Of a DNA stretch of 60,000 bases, positions 19,400-35,285 are shown piece by piece (position 1 is the stretch's first letter; each line of letters starts with the position of its first letter). This stretch comes from Neocallimastix lanati (nom. inval.) (Eukaryota > Neocallimastigomycota > Neocallimastigomycetes > Neocallimastigales > Neocallimastigaceae): the NCBI GenBank assembly GCA_016946835.1, contig JACVTC010000001.1, positions 3,512,501-3,572,500 on the forward strand, written 5' to 3'. A model generated the notes under the pieces. The model made no database searches. It was not told the DNA's origin and saw nothing but the letters and a program-made list of their open reading frames with translations. The translations under genes and the position numbers were made by a program.

Positions 19400-20190
19400 G
19401 ATAAAGGAATTCAATCATTGATCCATTGAATACTTTAAATATTCCAATTTTTTTTATACTATTATTGAAATATATAGATTCATCAATTATAAATTCCCTT
19501 CAGGGATGTAACACCATCTACGGGATTCATTGAAAATAGACTGTCTTAAATCTTGTGATATCAACAGCTATGACAAAAATCCCAAACATTATGTAATATG
19601 AATGTTTTGGTACAATTGCTTAATGTAATTATATAATTGATATTATTTGTCAAAATAATTGATTATATTTAAAAATATTAATGAAACACTATCTTTTTAA
19701 TTTCATGTAAATCCATTTTTTCTTTTTTTTTTATTTTTCATTCATACATGTATAAATTTATGATGTTTCACCATCACTGTTTTCTTTATTTATATCCGCA
19801 TTATATTAGATTAAATATTTTATTATATTTTCATATCCATTTAAGCATACAATAAATAATGGGGCTTCACCGTTATTATGTTAATAATGATGTTTCACAA
19901 CTACCATCTTCTTTATATTTTTTTTGTCTCAACTTCAATAAAACATATTATTATATGTCTTAATTTCCACTATTGAAAGCTTAAAATAATGGTTTCTCAC
20001 CATAACTATTTTCTTTATTTATATCTGTACTATCTTCAATTAAATATTTTACTATTTTTTTTCCTTTCCATTATTAAATGAAATGGATAATTTTACTTTC
20101 CATTATTAAATGCTGTTTCACCTTCACAATTTTCTTTATTTATATCTACATGGATTTCATTACAAACAACATTTAAATTTTTTATCATAT
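19400..20190 (-). pseudogene. Decayed ankyrin-repeat gene
   Basis: On the minus strand, fragments with the ankyrin turn signature recur in shifting frames and are separated by stops: DINKENCEGET (near 20105-20145), TDINKENSYGE (near 19990-20030), NNGEAPLFIVC (near 19850-19885), DINKENSDGET (near 19765-19800) and NPVDGVT (near 19510-19530). Spacing of about 100 bp matches the 33-residue ankyrin period. No frame stays open for more than a few dozen codons, so the gene is dead. It is probably related to the ankyrin gene at the left edge of the window. Confidence 0.65.
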
Positions 20191-20546
20191 TTGTTACAAT
20201 ATATTAAAATTTTAAATTTCGTTAACTTTTTATTAAAAATTTAAATTATTAAAAAAAAAATATATATATATAATATGTATATTTAAAGTTACGAATATTC
20301 ATTAATTTTCTTTAAATTTTTGATTAAAAAAATTTGTAATATTATTAAATTCGGGTATCAGTATTATGGATATCAATAATCTTTAGAAATTTTTTAAAAT
20401 ATCATAAACAAAATAGTTATCCAATACTTAACAGGCAATATAACCTTCATTAATTTTTTGTTTTTTTTTTTTTAAATATATTCCCATAATATATATATAT
20501 ATATTTGAATATTTTTATTTAATAATATTATTTATTTTTATTAATT

Positions 20547-20585
<39 letters not shown>

Positions 20586-20660
20586 GAAAAAAAAATAAAA
20601 ATAAAATTTTATTTCATATTTATATATAATATTAAATTTAAATTATATTTATTATTATTA

Positions 20661-20736
<76 letters not shown>

Positions 20737-20944
20737 TTATTATTATTATTATTATTATTATTTTATTATTATTATTATTATTATTATTTTATTATTATTA
20801 TTATTATTATTTTAATGAAATGTTAGTTTTATTTTATGCAATATAATTGGAGTCATTATTTATGTAAAAAACCATATTAAAAATAAAAACAAAAATATAT
20901 ATATATATATATATATATTTATTTATTCAAATTATTATATATAA
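20191..20944. other. Low-complexity 3' flank of LDAH: poly(T), (tta)n, (at)n
   Basis: Holds a 32-base T run (20550-20581), an interrupted (tta)n array (20640-20815) and (at)n at 20896-20920. No gene is seen. Confidence 0.7.
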
Positions 20945-22930
<1,986 letters not shown>

Positions 22931-23339
22931 TTTATTGATTTTATTATAGATATCAATATGATAAACAAATTTAAATTACTATTATGAACTATTTTAAACT
23001 GAAAAATTCAAAATCTCTCGTGTTGTTAATTTAACCAATAAATATACATATTTAATACATATTATGTTAAGCCACATATTATTAAATCTTTACATTAATA
23101 TATAAAATTATTTAAAAATTTTCAAATAAAATTATATAATTTTTTAAATTTCCATTAGTATGAAAGTTTTTTTGTAGAAAGTGGCGCAAACATCCAATGT
23201 ATTAATTATTATTTTTAAATATTATATTTTTATAATTTTTTTATATATTGTTAAAATTTAAATGGTTACATATAATTTTTTATATAATTTTTTATGAATA
23301 GAAATAGTTACACATAATTTTTATGAATAGAAATATTAA
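22931..23339. other. AT-rich 5' flank of LDAH
   Basis: Presumed promoter region on the minus strand. There is no recognisable gene, and a short duplication (ggttacatataattttt / gttacacataattttt) occurs near 23262-23323. Confidence 0.5.
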
Positions 23340-24420
23340 TCTATTTATTAAAACCTTTGAGGGCGATTCTATTGATATTTTTCACATCTATTAATAATCA
23401 GTTTAATATCATTAATCAATATCATTCCAATAATAGATTTTTTTTGATCTTTGATAGGCTTTATAATAACTTTCATAGCTAATTTCAAGGGCTTCTAAAA
23501 TAAGTTTTATTTTTTCTGAAATATTTATGATTAATTTTTGATAAACTTAGATAAAATAATCAACATCATATGTAGTTGTAAATATTTCATCTATAAAATA
23601 TTTTATTACTTTCAATAATAATGATTCATTCTTTTCTTAAATTATTTATTATGCTACAACTATTTTTGCTTCTTTTCTTTTCAATATTGATAAAACATTT
23701 GAGAAGATGTTTTTCTTTCCTTGTTCATATTTTATATCAACACTAAGTATACTAATATTGTCTTTTTTGGTGGGCATTCATTGGTTCTTTATTTTTATAT
23801 AAATCCATTAATGATCAGTATAAACTATTGTTATGAATAATAATATGTATGATTTTAATTTATATTAGATGGATATGAAGGAAGAGTAAGTTCTCTTTTT
23901 GTCATATATTATCTCTCTGGTTGTGAAGATTTTTTTTTAACTAGCAAGAAAAATACTAATAATTGGTAAGATAATCCGCTAGGTTAACTCTATATGTGGA
24001 ACATTAGATTCAGAAATCTTTAAAAAATAGTTCTTTTAAATGACTTTGTTCCTAAGTACTGAATTGTAAGCTCATCTAAGACTAAAGCTAAAGTTTCCAC
24101 TAGGAATGAAAATAAAATTATATTTATTAATTTTTTTTCCACAATTTAAAATAGATGAATAAGAAGAAAAAATAAAAGGTAATTTCATTATTTTTACTTC
24201 CAAAACAAAATAAAAAAAAGACATTGGTGAAATCTAATGATTTCTATATAATATCAAAAGAAGTGAAACATTCAAACATTCATATAAAATACTTGATTGA
24301 TCAATTTTACCACAGAATGAATCATATTTTGTTCATAGTTTTCTGTAAATTCTTCTATTTCTAATTAATAATAGTGTATTGAACTTATATCCATATCTTA
24401 CAAGGTAAATTAAATTCAAA
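23340..24420 (-). pseudogene. Relic of a Ty3/gypsy pol gene
   Basis: Nucleotide similarity to the RNase H region of the intact element at 48.8-56.7 kb can be followed by eye: 23690-23830 matches the segment around 50870-51030 in the same order (the attttatat-aa-cc-aag-atacta block, then ggcattcaaaggttctttatt, then the aatggtttatgatc block). Every frame is broken. It is an old minus-strand copy without detectable LTRs. Confidence 0.55.
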
Positions 24421-25568
<1,148 letters not shown>

Positions 25569-26459
25569 TTAATTACAATGTCCAAGTCCTTTTTGACATC
25601 CTTTTCCACAATAGGTTTTTGATTTACCACGATTATCCGTACTGGCTACAACATAAATTTCTTTCATAATGATATATATTAAAATCATTTAAATAACATT
25701 TATTATTTGTATATTTAAATTGATAAGAATGATGATTGCTTAAACTTCTATTGAAAGTCCTAACATCATAATCTCTAGTAGAAATTTTAAAATTATATTC
25801 TGAAAATTGAATGTAAATAGGACTATCTCTTTTTAAAGTTCTGACTTTTTTATAAAATATAATTTTATCATCTTTATTCATCCAAACTGACTTTCCATAG
25901 ATATTTACATATTGTAAAAAAGGAAAGAGATTTCACCAGAATTATCTTGAATTGAACATCTTAAATAACCATTCATATCTGAATGATGACGTACTTTATA
26001 ATTTTTACTATTATAAGAAATGTAATCATTTTTTTACCTGAAACAATAGAATAAATAAAATAATTATCAAAATTTTCAAACTTTAATACAGTAAATGGAG
26101 TAATAAAATTTAAGGTACAATTACCAGAAGCTTCACATGATAATCCTGGAGCATATTTTTTTTCTCCATTCCATCTTCAAGATCCATATATGTTCCAGAA
26201 GTAATTTTATCATTATTCTTTTCCATTTTTTGTTCGTTTTCCATAATATTAAAATTTTTGATACGATTATTTTTAATTTCAATTTTATCAAAATTTTTGA
26301 ACTTTTCCCGTATTTCCTTCAAATTTCCAAAATAATTTTCAGAAACAGTAGAAGTACTATTTATATAAGTATTATCATTTTCAATAGTAGAATTATTGGC
26401 AACTTTTTCAAAAGTTAATAAAGAAAAGCTGATAATGCTTAATTAATAATTTTTGTCAT
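25569..26459 (-). pseudogene. Decayed secreted protein with C-terminal hevein-like module
   Basis: Translating the minus strand in pieces gives an N-terminal signal-peptide-like segment (MTKIIN, then LSIISFSLLTFEKVANN one frame off), an Asn/Lys-rich spacer, a segment with Cys pairs (CEASGNC near 26135; YLRCSIQDNSGE near 25950) and a C-terminal hevein module (CCSQYG, then SKTYCGKGCQKGLGHC in another frame, 25570-25660). At least five one-base indels and a broken CCSQYGxCG motif interrupt it. Several indels fall in A or T runs, so assembly error is possible, but the damaged hevein core argues for true decay. Its original role was probably chitin-binding, like the gene at 17.4 kb. Confidence 0.65.
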
Positions 26460-27843
26460 GATTAAAATTTTTCTTTTTATTTAATTCTATTTTATTATAT
26501 TGTAATTTTTTTCTCCTTTGTTTTTATTTTCTACTTTTTTTTTCCTTCTTTTTTTACTTTTTTTTTTATTTCATTTTTTTTATTTCATTTTTTTTTTTTT
26601 AAATGAAGAGCTTTATTTTTATGTGAAATATTATAAAAAAAAAGTTTAATAGATTAAAAATATTGAAATTTCATTTAAAAGTAAATTTACCATTTTTATA
26701 TTATTATAACCATTTCGTTTTTAATTTAATAAAATATAATTAATTAATTAATTATCTATTTATTTATTTATTTATATTTATTTATATTTATTTATATATA
26801 TTTATTTATATTTATTTATATTTATTTATATATATATATTTATTTATATTTATATTTATTTATATATTTATTTATTTATATTTATTTTTATTTATTTATT
26901 TTTGTTTTTTATTTTTTTAAAAAGATTAAATTTTAAAAATTAAAATATTGAAAATTATATATATATAAATTTCCCATATAAAAAAAAAAAAAAATAGTAA
27001 ATAAATTAAATTTAAATTTAGTCCTACTTGTACCACTCAACAACATTTTGTAAAATTTAAATTAATTACTTTCACTGGTGTATTTTTTTAATTAATTAAA
27101 TGAATCTTCTGTTCTACATCTATATTTTCATATTGAATACATCTGTAACCAAAAGATTATAATTTTAATTTCAAAAAAAAAAAAAAAAAAAAGGATAAAA
27201 ATTTAATTATTACTAAAAAAAAATTATTTATATATATATATAATTTTCATTTTAATTATAAAAAAAAATAATAATTTATTCATATATAAATAAATAAATA
27301 AATATGTAAATAAGTAAATTGATAATTTATTTTAAAGAAATAATTATTATTTTATAATTAATCTTAATATAAAAAATATATATATAAATATATTATATAT
27401 ATATTATAATAATGTATAATATAGATAATTTAGCATTTATTTAATGGTGTAATATCTATAAAATCAATGATATTAAAAATATAATAAAATAAGAAAATAA
27501 ATAAATAAAAGATAAATCTAAAACATTTTTAATAAATCAGTATTTCTTAATAATAAATAAAATATTAGAAATATATAAAAAAAAATTTTTTTTTTATTTA
27601 TAGTTTATTTAATATAGGTGTGTGTCAGATAGTTAATATATGTGTTTTATATATATATATATATTATATTATTATTATTATTATTATTTTATTTTTATAC
27701 TTAATGTAATTATTGAAAATCAAATCTTATATATTTATATAAATAAATCACTAATTTTTTTTAAAAAAAATAATATTATTAAATTTATTAATTATAATAT
27801 AATATAATATAATATAATAAATTAAAAAAGTAATTTCACTATT
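26460..27843. other. AT-rich intergenic DNA with (ttta)n/(tttatat)n arrays
   Basis: Positions 26755-26905 are a compound tttatttatat minisatellite. The remainder is A/T, with one patch near 27020-27160 slightly richer in C but without an open frame. Confidence 0.6.
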
Positions 27844-28817
27844 TTACCATTGAAAAGTAAAATCAATTTCATTAGCAAGCTCTCATGCTTTACAAAAATA
27901 TTTCGATTTTTTAAATTTATTAAATTCCTCAATTGGATGAGGAACTTCAACTACCGAAGATTTTATTTTTATTTCATTAATTGATGTATACAAAGAAATG
28001 GTTTTTGAACCAAATAATAGAAAAAACACTGAATGATGGTTAGATATATATTGTTAATGAACGGTTCCTATAGAAGGTAATAATGAAAAGGAACAAATAA
28101 AGTACTGGTAAAACAAAAATTTCATAAAAATATTCCATTGTTGAGCCATCGGTCGAAGTGATTATTTGTTGGTCGCATAAAAGAAGTTACTGTACCTTCC
28201 GTATTTTCAAATATATACATTTTAATGATAGAGGAAGAGTAGAAATTCGTGTTCCAAAAGCAATATTACTTATATTACAAGATTTTTTGTATGTTTCATC
28301 ACCTATCATCACCACTTTAACTTTATTCAATGATATATATTGAAAAATAGCAAATAACTCTTCTAAGGGTGGTGTGTAGTAAGTTGTTTTCAACTGATTT
28401 AATATATCATTTATTAATTTTAATTTTTTAATAAAGAAATCATTCCATGATATGAGTGAGAATGGTTATTTCTCAAAATGATTGGATGATGTTACTAGAA
28501 GAAATGATGCCAAGAACAAAATAAGGCATTATTCCTGAAATCATTATAAATCCACATACATTTCCTTTAAGAATAACAGAAGGTCATTTAATTGAAATAT
28601 ATATAGGTAAATGTTTGATTATGGATTCACAAAGATTTAAAACGTACTTTGATACCTCTATAGAAAGTAAAGATTTAAGTTCATTTAAATCAAAATACTT
28701 TGAAAGTGATATTCCAATTTTAGAAGAGATATTCGATCCGATAAACTTTGCATAATCTTCAATATTATTAAAATAAATTGTATTACTATTAGAATCAATG
28801 TAATATGGATTGATCAT
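27844..28817 (-). pseudogene. UNG: Uracil-DNA glycosylase (family 1, UNG-like) pseudogene
   Basis: Pieces of family-1 uracil-DNA glycosylase appear in order on the minus strand. WNDFFIKKL lies near 28450. PPLEELFAIFQYISLNKVKVV (28290-28370) is the 'DKVKVVILGQDPYH' approach. GTRISTLPLSLKCIY (28205-28250) is the 'PPSLKNIY' helix. FMRPTNNHFDRWLNNGIFL lies at about 28120-28180 and VVEVPHPIEEF near 27950. The catalytic water-activating loop, normally GQDPYH, reads GDETYKK, and the HPSPLS leucine loop reads HPIEEF. Stops and frameshifts interrupt it. The N-terminal 77 codons (28584-28817, MINPYYIDS...) precede a stop and may be an extension or another remnant. Base-excision repair was the ancestral role; this copy cannot encode an active enzyme. 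Confidence 0.75.
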
Positions 28818-29454
28818 TTTTATTATATTATTATTCGTGGAGAGACAAAATTTAATATTTTTAAATATTTTTCATTTTTTTTATCATTAATGGAAAATAA
28901 ATTATCAATATTGATTTATAATTACTAATAATATTAATGATATTAATAGATTCATTATTGCAATTTAAAATTAACCAAAGTAAAATTAACTTAAAGCTTA
29001 TAATAAAGATTTAAAAAATTATTTTAAAGATATAAAAAATATTTTTAATAATACTTTAAAATAAAAACAATATTTTATTTTAAAAACTAGAAATTTACTT
29101 CTTTTTCGAATAAAAATATTTTTTTTTAATATTTTATTTAATATATATATATATATATTTTATTTTAAAAAATATATATAATATATATTTGGATGTTATT
29201 TCAAAACAATTATATTAAATATATACCTTTTATTTTAGTAAATATTTCATTATTTATTATATAATGAAATAAAATCATAACCATCATGTTCTTGAAAAGA
29301 TTCCTTTTACTTTTGATATATTATTAATCACGTTACATTTTACATTAATTTTATTAGAAAATAATTAATTATTATTTACTAAACTAATTTTAATATTTAA
29401 ATTACTATAATTTATAATTAAAATACTAGTTTCTAGTGCATTTTTCGAAGAAAT
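28818..29454. other. AT-rich intergenic DNA
   Basis: A/T sequence with (at)n near 29141-29160. No gene is supported. Confidence 0.55.
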
Positions 29455-30715
29455 TGAAATTTTACTTTTCAAAATTATTATAGTCATTATATATTTCTAT
29501 GAATACTGATTCAGGATCATTACCTGATAATTTTATTCTTTCATTCTTTTTATTCATATACATATTTCCTAAATCTTTAGTAATTTCATTTACTTGTTTT
29601 GTATTTGATTATTTCCATTTAATATATTACCCAATATACTGAATAATGTACTATATTTTAATTTTTTAATTTTTATTTTTTTTTAAATTACCTTTTGATA
29701 TTATATTATTTACATATCTATCTTTTTTTATTCATGAGTTTTAAAATACTTAAAATCATTATTTATAATATCGCCTAATATTTTATTGCTTTTAGATACT
29801 CCATTAATTTCTTTTATTTTATAGGTATCTCTATAAGAATGGTAATGTATGATCATGTAAAAAAAAAATTGGATTCAATAAACTATAAATTCATTGTAGA
29901 AGCCTTTGTTAGAGTTTGTTATAGGAAAAAATGATTTATAATATTCTGGGAAATGTTAATACTATAAGTAAACAACGTACGTAAAGTAAATCATGCAATT
30001 ATGGATTAAGTGTTGGAAAAATGGAAAAAAGATGCATTAATAGCTAAAAACGCTAACACCGCACTACAAGATATATTTAATAATAAAAGAGACCTTATAA
30101 AAATAAAATATTGTACTATATGTCATTCATTAAGTACAAATGACTGTCCTAATATTATACTAGAAGGAAAGGCATCTGAATTAACCATAATATACAGAAT
30201 AATTCCAAACTCTGTTTGTGGGATTAGTTCTTTTAACATAATAGCTCTAATTACTCGTTTCTTTATATATTTACTTTCAAATTTATCGGCTTGTTACGGT
30301 TTATATAAATGACGAAATTCAACACAACAGTGACAAATATCATTCTCAACAAAGGTAGAACAATAATTCACATAAATTGGTATTCTAAATATACCCATGA
30401 TTTCATTTTTAATAAAACTATATTTAAAGAAGAGTGTTTCGTTATTATGAAAAGAATTTCTAGCAATCAGTGTATTTGGTTTAGGTAATCCATTTTCATA
30501 ATTTGAATTGACATTAATCAATATTTCATTTTTAATGATGTAGGAAATATATTGTTAACGACATTGTATGTTATTAAATAAACCATTTTCAATACTAGTT
30601 TCATTGAATATAGAACTGTTATATGTTCTTGAATATAATTTTCTGAGATTAATTCAGAATTGATAGTTATATTTCTAACATATGAATAATACACTGCTTG
30701 AAAATATAAAAACAT
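29455..30715 (-). pseudogene. Unidentified decayed gene or genes
   Basis: Minus-strand fragments with coding-like composition lie end to end: 30518-30715 (MFLYFQAVYYSYVRN...), 30294-30521 (NGLPKPNTLIARN...CHCCVEFRHLYKP), about 30090-30290 (ESKYIKKRVIRAIMLKELIP...), 29730-29860 (HYHSYRDTYKIKEINGV) and 29470-29640 (GNDPESVFIEIYNDYNNF). Stops separate them. The middle part faintly recalls an RNase PH-fold exosome subunit, but that is weak. A plus-strand frame at 30010-30312 with a C-x2-C pair is an alternative reading of the same DNA. I do not assign a function. Confidence 0.35.
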
Positions 30716-30813
30716 ATATATTATATATTGTACAAATATCTAGTAATAATATTATAAAATAATTTGTATTTTAAATTAATTTTATTAAATCATTTTAATA
30801 AAAAAATAATAAT

Positions 30814-30847
<34 letters not shown>

Positions 30848-32761
30848 AATAAATATTTAAATTTAATTACTTTATAATAATTTGATATATTAGTAAAAAT
30901 AATATAACGAATTATTATATTTGAAGATTATAGAAAATTTATTAAAATTTATTATTATTATAAGTTTTATAAAAAAATAAATTATTCAAAGACTACTAAA
31001 ATATATTGCGATATAATTTTATTCTTTAAAATTAAAGAAGATACATTGAAAGTATTTCAATATAAAAATTAATAAATAAAATTTTATTTTTTCAAATTTG
31101 AACATAATAATTTTATTAAATTACATTTATTACATTTCAAATATTTATTTAATAAATATTAATTATATTTCAAAATATTTATATATTTAAATCATTATAA
31201 ATTTTATGTAGACAATTTATATTCATAGAGATTAATAATGAAATAAACTTTTCTCGAAATAAATTTTCTATATTAAGTTGTTTATATAATTTTATTTTAT
31301 ATCAAATAGTTATTTTAAACTGTTCATTTATTAATAATTGGACTTTATTTTTTTATTTATTTAATAATAGTTGTAATGATAACATTTATAATATATAGAT
31401 AATATAAATAAATTTGATTAACATAATTTTATGTTGTAACAGCACAAATTATTGAATTTAATACTATCCAAATAAACTTATTCTCCACACACCAACAAGT
31501 CTTTGTTTAATTTTTAGTATTTTTTTGATATTTAATTTTTAAAGTTTAGCTACAAAATAATTTTTGTGTTACCTAAAAACTCTAATTGAATTGTATATTA
31601 ATTAAAGTTTCCATTTTGTATTTTTGAAATTGTTAATATATTTGATAAATATATTTGTAAATATTGAATTATTTATATTACATATATAAATTTATTATAT
31701 ATTGAAATCTAATATATGAATAAAAATTATTAAATCACTTTTAATATTGCTTTTCTATTATTTATTTTAAAACAATGGAAAATTAAAATTATTAAATTTT
31801 AACTCACTTAAATTTACTCATGAAATTTACTACTAATTTTAATGTATAATAATACATATTGTAGATTAAATTTTAATTGAAAATAATTTAAAAATCAGTA
31901 GATATAATCATAGATTATTCATAAAATCCAGTAATAATTTGATTTATATTATAATATACTTATGCTTTATTGTTATTTATGTTGGAAATTAAATAATTTA
32001 TGTGTTTTAGTAATTGCGATTCAATTATTATTTCAATTTTATTTAGAACAATAATAGAATTACATGAAATAGAGCATTTGTTGAAATTATTTAGAACATA
32101 AACATATTTATCATTAACATTAAAAAAAGTTTGTCAATCGGTATATAGATACAATAACAAATTATTATAGCATATTGAAGGAATTATTAAATAATAGCAA
32201 ACATTATATATTTGAATTTCAATCAATGTTAAATAACAATTGAGAAATAAATAGAAAAGTAATAGAAGTTGTTGATTAAAATAACAAAAATACAAGAAGC
32301 CTTAATATATATATAACAAATAAATATAATATATATAATAGGAAATAATTATTTACATATAGGTTTATTTGTTTAGTTTATATTATTTCTGTTATCTATG
32401 ATAAATAATATTAAAATTTTCTTATTGTTTATAACTTATTATGTAATCATTTAAATATACAGTATCTATATATATTTACAGCTAAATATACAAATAAACT
32501 TGTATATTATAATAATCTATTAAAACCAAAACTATGTGAGTATAGAGATATTATATTTATAATGTAATAACATATATATTTCAGAATATAATACAATAGT
32601 ATAAAATAAAATGAAATTTATCGCAATATTAATAACAAATATTATGAAATATAAATATCCAATTAACATAGTTGCTAGCATGTGGCAAGTGTTATTTGAA
32701 TAACTTTAAACATAGTTAAATAAGCTTATTACAAACCATAAACAATCCTTACAATTACTAA
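30716..32761. other. AT-rich intergenic DNA upstream of the membrane-protein gene
   Basis: Includes a ~30-base A run near 30816-30845. No gene is seen. The last ~100 bp, immediately before the plus-strand gene at 32762, contain more C and G and are the likely promoter and leader. Confidence 0.55.
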
Positions 32762-33403
32762 ATGTTTGCAATTCAAAAAATTTTGACGGCACTTCTTTTC
32801 ATTATTCTTTATTTCCAATTTGTCGATGCTCAACGCACTATGAGCAAAGAGGACGTATTGAAAATAAAGAACGAAGAATTCGTTAGCTTTTATTGCAAAA
32901 ACGATATTTGCGTGCGAACAGATCCCTTGTATGATGATAAAACTGTTGAAATTCCAGATGAGCATGGAAATATAACGACATATATTGTCGATGCTTGTAA
33001 TATTAAAGCAGCAAAGGAAAATTATTGTAGTAGTATAGAGTGTAACACCGATTCTAATTGCTTGTCTAATAAATGTGTAAATAAACATTGTGTCCATAAT
33101 AAAGAGGAACCGATGATTCGCTGTGATGACATTCGGGCCCCTGGTTTTCTTTTTTTTAAAGGGAATTTGTATATGCATTGCGGTAAATCATGGGGAGATT
33201 TTTGTAGTAGTAATGATGAATGCTCTTCTAACCGGTGTGATGAAGGTTGTTTACAAAAAGCAATTGATGTTCATCCCGGCGGGAACCGCATTACTTATAT
33301 TGATATTTTTGGTTTTTATTTCCTATGCATACTAGTAGCTATATTCGCCATGGGATTAACTATTTGCTGTTGTCATTTCTTTATGAAGAAAACAAAAAAA
33401 TAA
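32762..33403 (+). CDS. Secreted-then-anchored Cys-rich type I membrane protein, 213 aa
   Basis: Residues 1-24 are a clear signal peptide (KILTALLFIILYFQFVDA, cleavage before QR). The ectodomain has two copies of a small Cys motif: CNTDSNCLSNKCVNKHC near residues 98-114 and CSSNDECSSNRCDEGC near 152-167, both of C-x5-C-x4-C-x3/4-C type as in Dickkopf-like or EGF-like mini-domains. One transmembrane helix lies at about 184-206 (FGFYFLCILVAIFAMGLTICC), followed by a short basic tail ending at a stop in an A7 run. No enzyme motif is present. A cell-surface sensor, adhesin or wall-associated role is possible but is inference. The codons used are clearly less AT-biased than the surroundings, which supports a functional gene. 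Confidence 0.85.
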   Translation: MFAIQKILTALLFIILYFQFVDAQRTMSKEDVLKIKNEEFVSFYCKNDICVRTDPLYDDKTVEIPDEHGNITTYIVDACNIKAAKENYCSSIECNTDSNCLSNKCVNKHCVHNKEEPMIRCDDIRAPGFLFFKGNLYMHCGKSWGDFCSSNDECSSNRCDEGCLQKAIDVHPGGNRITYIDIFGFYFLCILVAIFAMGLTICCCHFFMKKTKK

Positions 33404-33712
33404 ATGTCAATTCCAACACAGCTAAATGAAAAATTCCTAAATCGCAAGATGAATCCTTTAAATCTTTAAAATCCGAGTGTTACTCGATGTCGGTAATATC
33501 GATCAATAATTATGAGTGACACATTTAATCCATCTTCAATTATCAAAAACGTTAAAACAAATAAGTCTATTACCTCCTCATTAAATTCAGATAAATATCT
33601 TGGAAGAATGAATTCAAATAGAAATGAATCACGTTTAAGATTGAATATATGTAACAACTCCCAAAATGATCAAAAGTGTGAGATTTATACAGTATTCACA
33701 AGTAGCCAATAA
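33404..33712 (+). pseudogene. Degenerate former cytoplasmic tail of the membrane protein
   Basis: Beyond the stop codon, coding-like sequence continues in other frames. After the A7 run the plus-one frame gives an Asn-rich stretch and SQDESFKSLKSECYS, then runs into TGA and TAA. A further frame at 33512-33712 gives 66 codons (MSDTFNPSSIIKN...). The pattern suggests that the protein once had a longer Ser/Asn-rich tail, now lost by frameshift and nonsense mutations. An assembly error in the A7 run would restore only a short extension. Confidence 0.45.
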
Positions 33713-34944
33713 GCCAATAATTAGTACCACTATCAAAGTTTATTTACTAATGGCTATGTCTATGTCATAATCAATAATTACTATATAATAATAGTTAGAA
33801 TAATCATATAATGTTTATGATTTACATAATGCTATATTATATATTAAAAATGAATAAAAATATTTCTATGAATACTATGTATGAATACATGAAAATAATA
33901 TTAATATTACAAATAACAAAAAAAAAAAAAAAAAAAAAAAAGCATAAAGATAGAACAATAGATGTGTATAATTATCGAAGTAATGAATATAATTCATTTC
34001 TAAATGTAGTTATATTTGGTTATTATATATGTTTTTTATATAATTTTTATATATATAAGTTATAACAAAATTACTATTAACATAATATCAATACTTTACA
34101 TCAAATACGTGCTATCAAAAATAAATAAATAAAATCATAAAAAAAATAAATGAAAAGAAAAATAAAATAAATAAATAAAATTTTTAAAAAAGCCATCAAT
34201 AGAAAATATAAATTATGAATATATTTTTTTTTAAAAAAAAAAAAAAAAAATATTTAAAAGTATATTTAAATAAAATATTGAAACACATTTTAATAGATAG
34301 ATTTATTAAAATAGTTTTATAATATAGAATTCAAAGGAATTTTTCTTAATTATTATATATTTCAATATATTTTACTTCTTAATAGATTAAGTAATCGTTT
34401 TAAGTAATTTAAATTTCATAAAATTTAACGTAATAATTTTTATATCTTTAATTTCCTATTACTCTATTTAATTTATACCTATCCTTAAATATTTATCTTT
34501 GATATGTCTCTTTGAATTTTTATACATATAAATTATAACAAAAATAATAGATGAAAGTATTAACAATAATTTTAAAATTATAAGTATAATATAAATCAAA
34601 TAATTATATCATTAATTTTTTTTTTTTAAATTATAATGTTTATTAAATTTATTTATTTTATATTGATTAAATTTAGTATATAATAATTTTATCAAAATCT
34701 TCCAAAAAAAAAAAAAAAAAAAAAAAGTATATATAAATAACCATATTGTTTTTGTAAAATGCTTTTATGTGTTTATAAAGCTTTAAATTCATCAACATTT
34801 GTAAAATAATAAAATTTGAAATAAAAGCATTTATTTAATTAAAATTTTTATAAAGATTAGTATATTAAATTAGATATATTATCTAAAAGAAATTGAACTG
34901 TAATTGTAATGATAATAAAATTAATATAAGATTGATATTAATGT
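33713..34944. other. AT-rich intergenic DNA with poly(A) tracts
   Basis: A runs near 33919-33941, 34232-34250 and 34704-34726. The small open frame at 33811-34065 is composition-driven. No gene is seen. Confidence 0.55.
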
Positions 34945-35262
34945 TAAAAGCGGCTTCATTATTGGTAGCTTGTAAAGACTTACATTTATCAGATTCTAAC
35001 TTTGAAATTTTGCTTTTTATTGAATTTTCTTCATCATAAGAGTAAGATCAAGTAGTGAAAGATAAATACATAAACACCATATTGACTAACATCAATATCC
35101 TTTAAAAATTCAATTAAAGATTCAGTATATTTTTTAGATGTAGAAGTATCTGTTAAAGTTTTATATCCTACAGACTATGTAATTAAATAAATAGAATGAG
35201 GACAAAAATTATCTTCTTCATTTAAAAAACATATGGACTTTTAGTTATTCATTATATCTATA
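34945..35262 (-). pseudogene. Unidentified decayed coding fragment
   Basis: On the minus strand the translated pieces PHSIYLIT, VGYKTLTDTSTSKKYTESL, FLKDIDVSQYGVYVFIFH and a Lys/Ser-rich coiled-coil-like end (SKLESDKCKSLQATNNEA) follow one another with stops and a frame change. They look like former protein-coding DNA, but I cannot name the family. Confidence 0.35.
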
Positions 35263-35285
35263 AGAGGCTGAAATATTTCGTTAAA

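Noticed and set aside
32729-33178. 149-codon minus-strand ORF over the membrane-protein gene
   Set aside because: Shadow of the plus-strand gene, which has a signal peptide, paired Cys motifs and a transmembrane helix.
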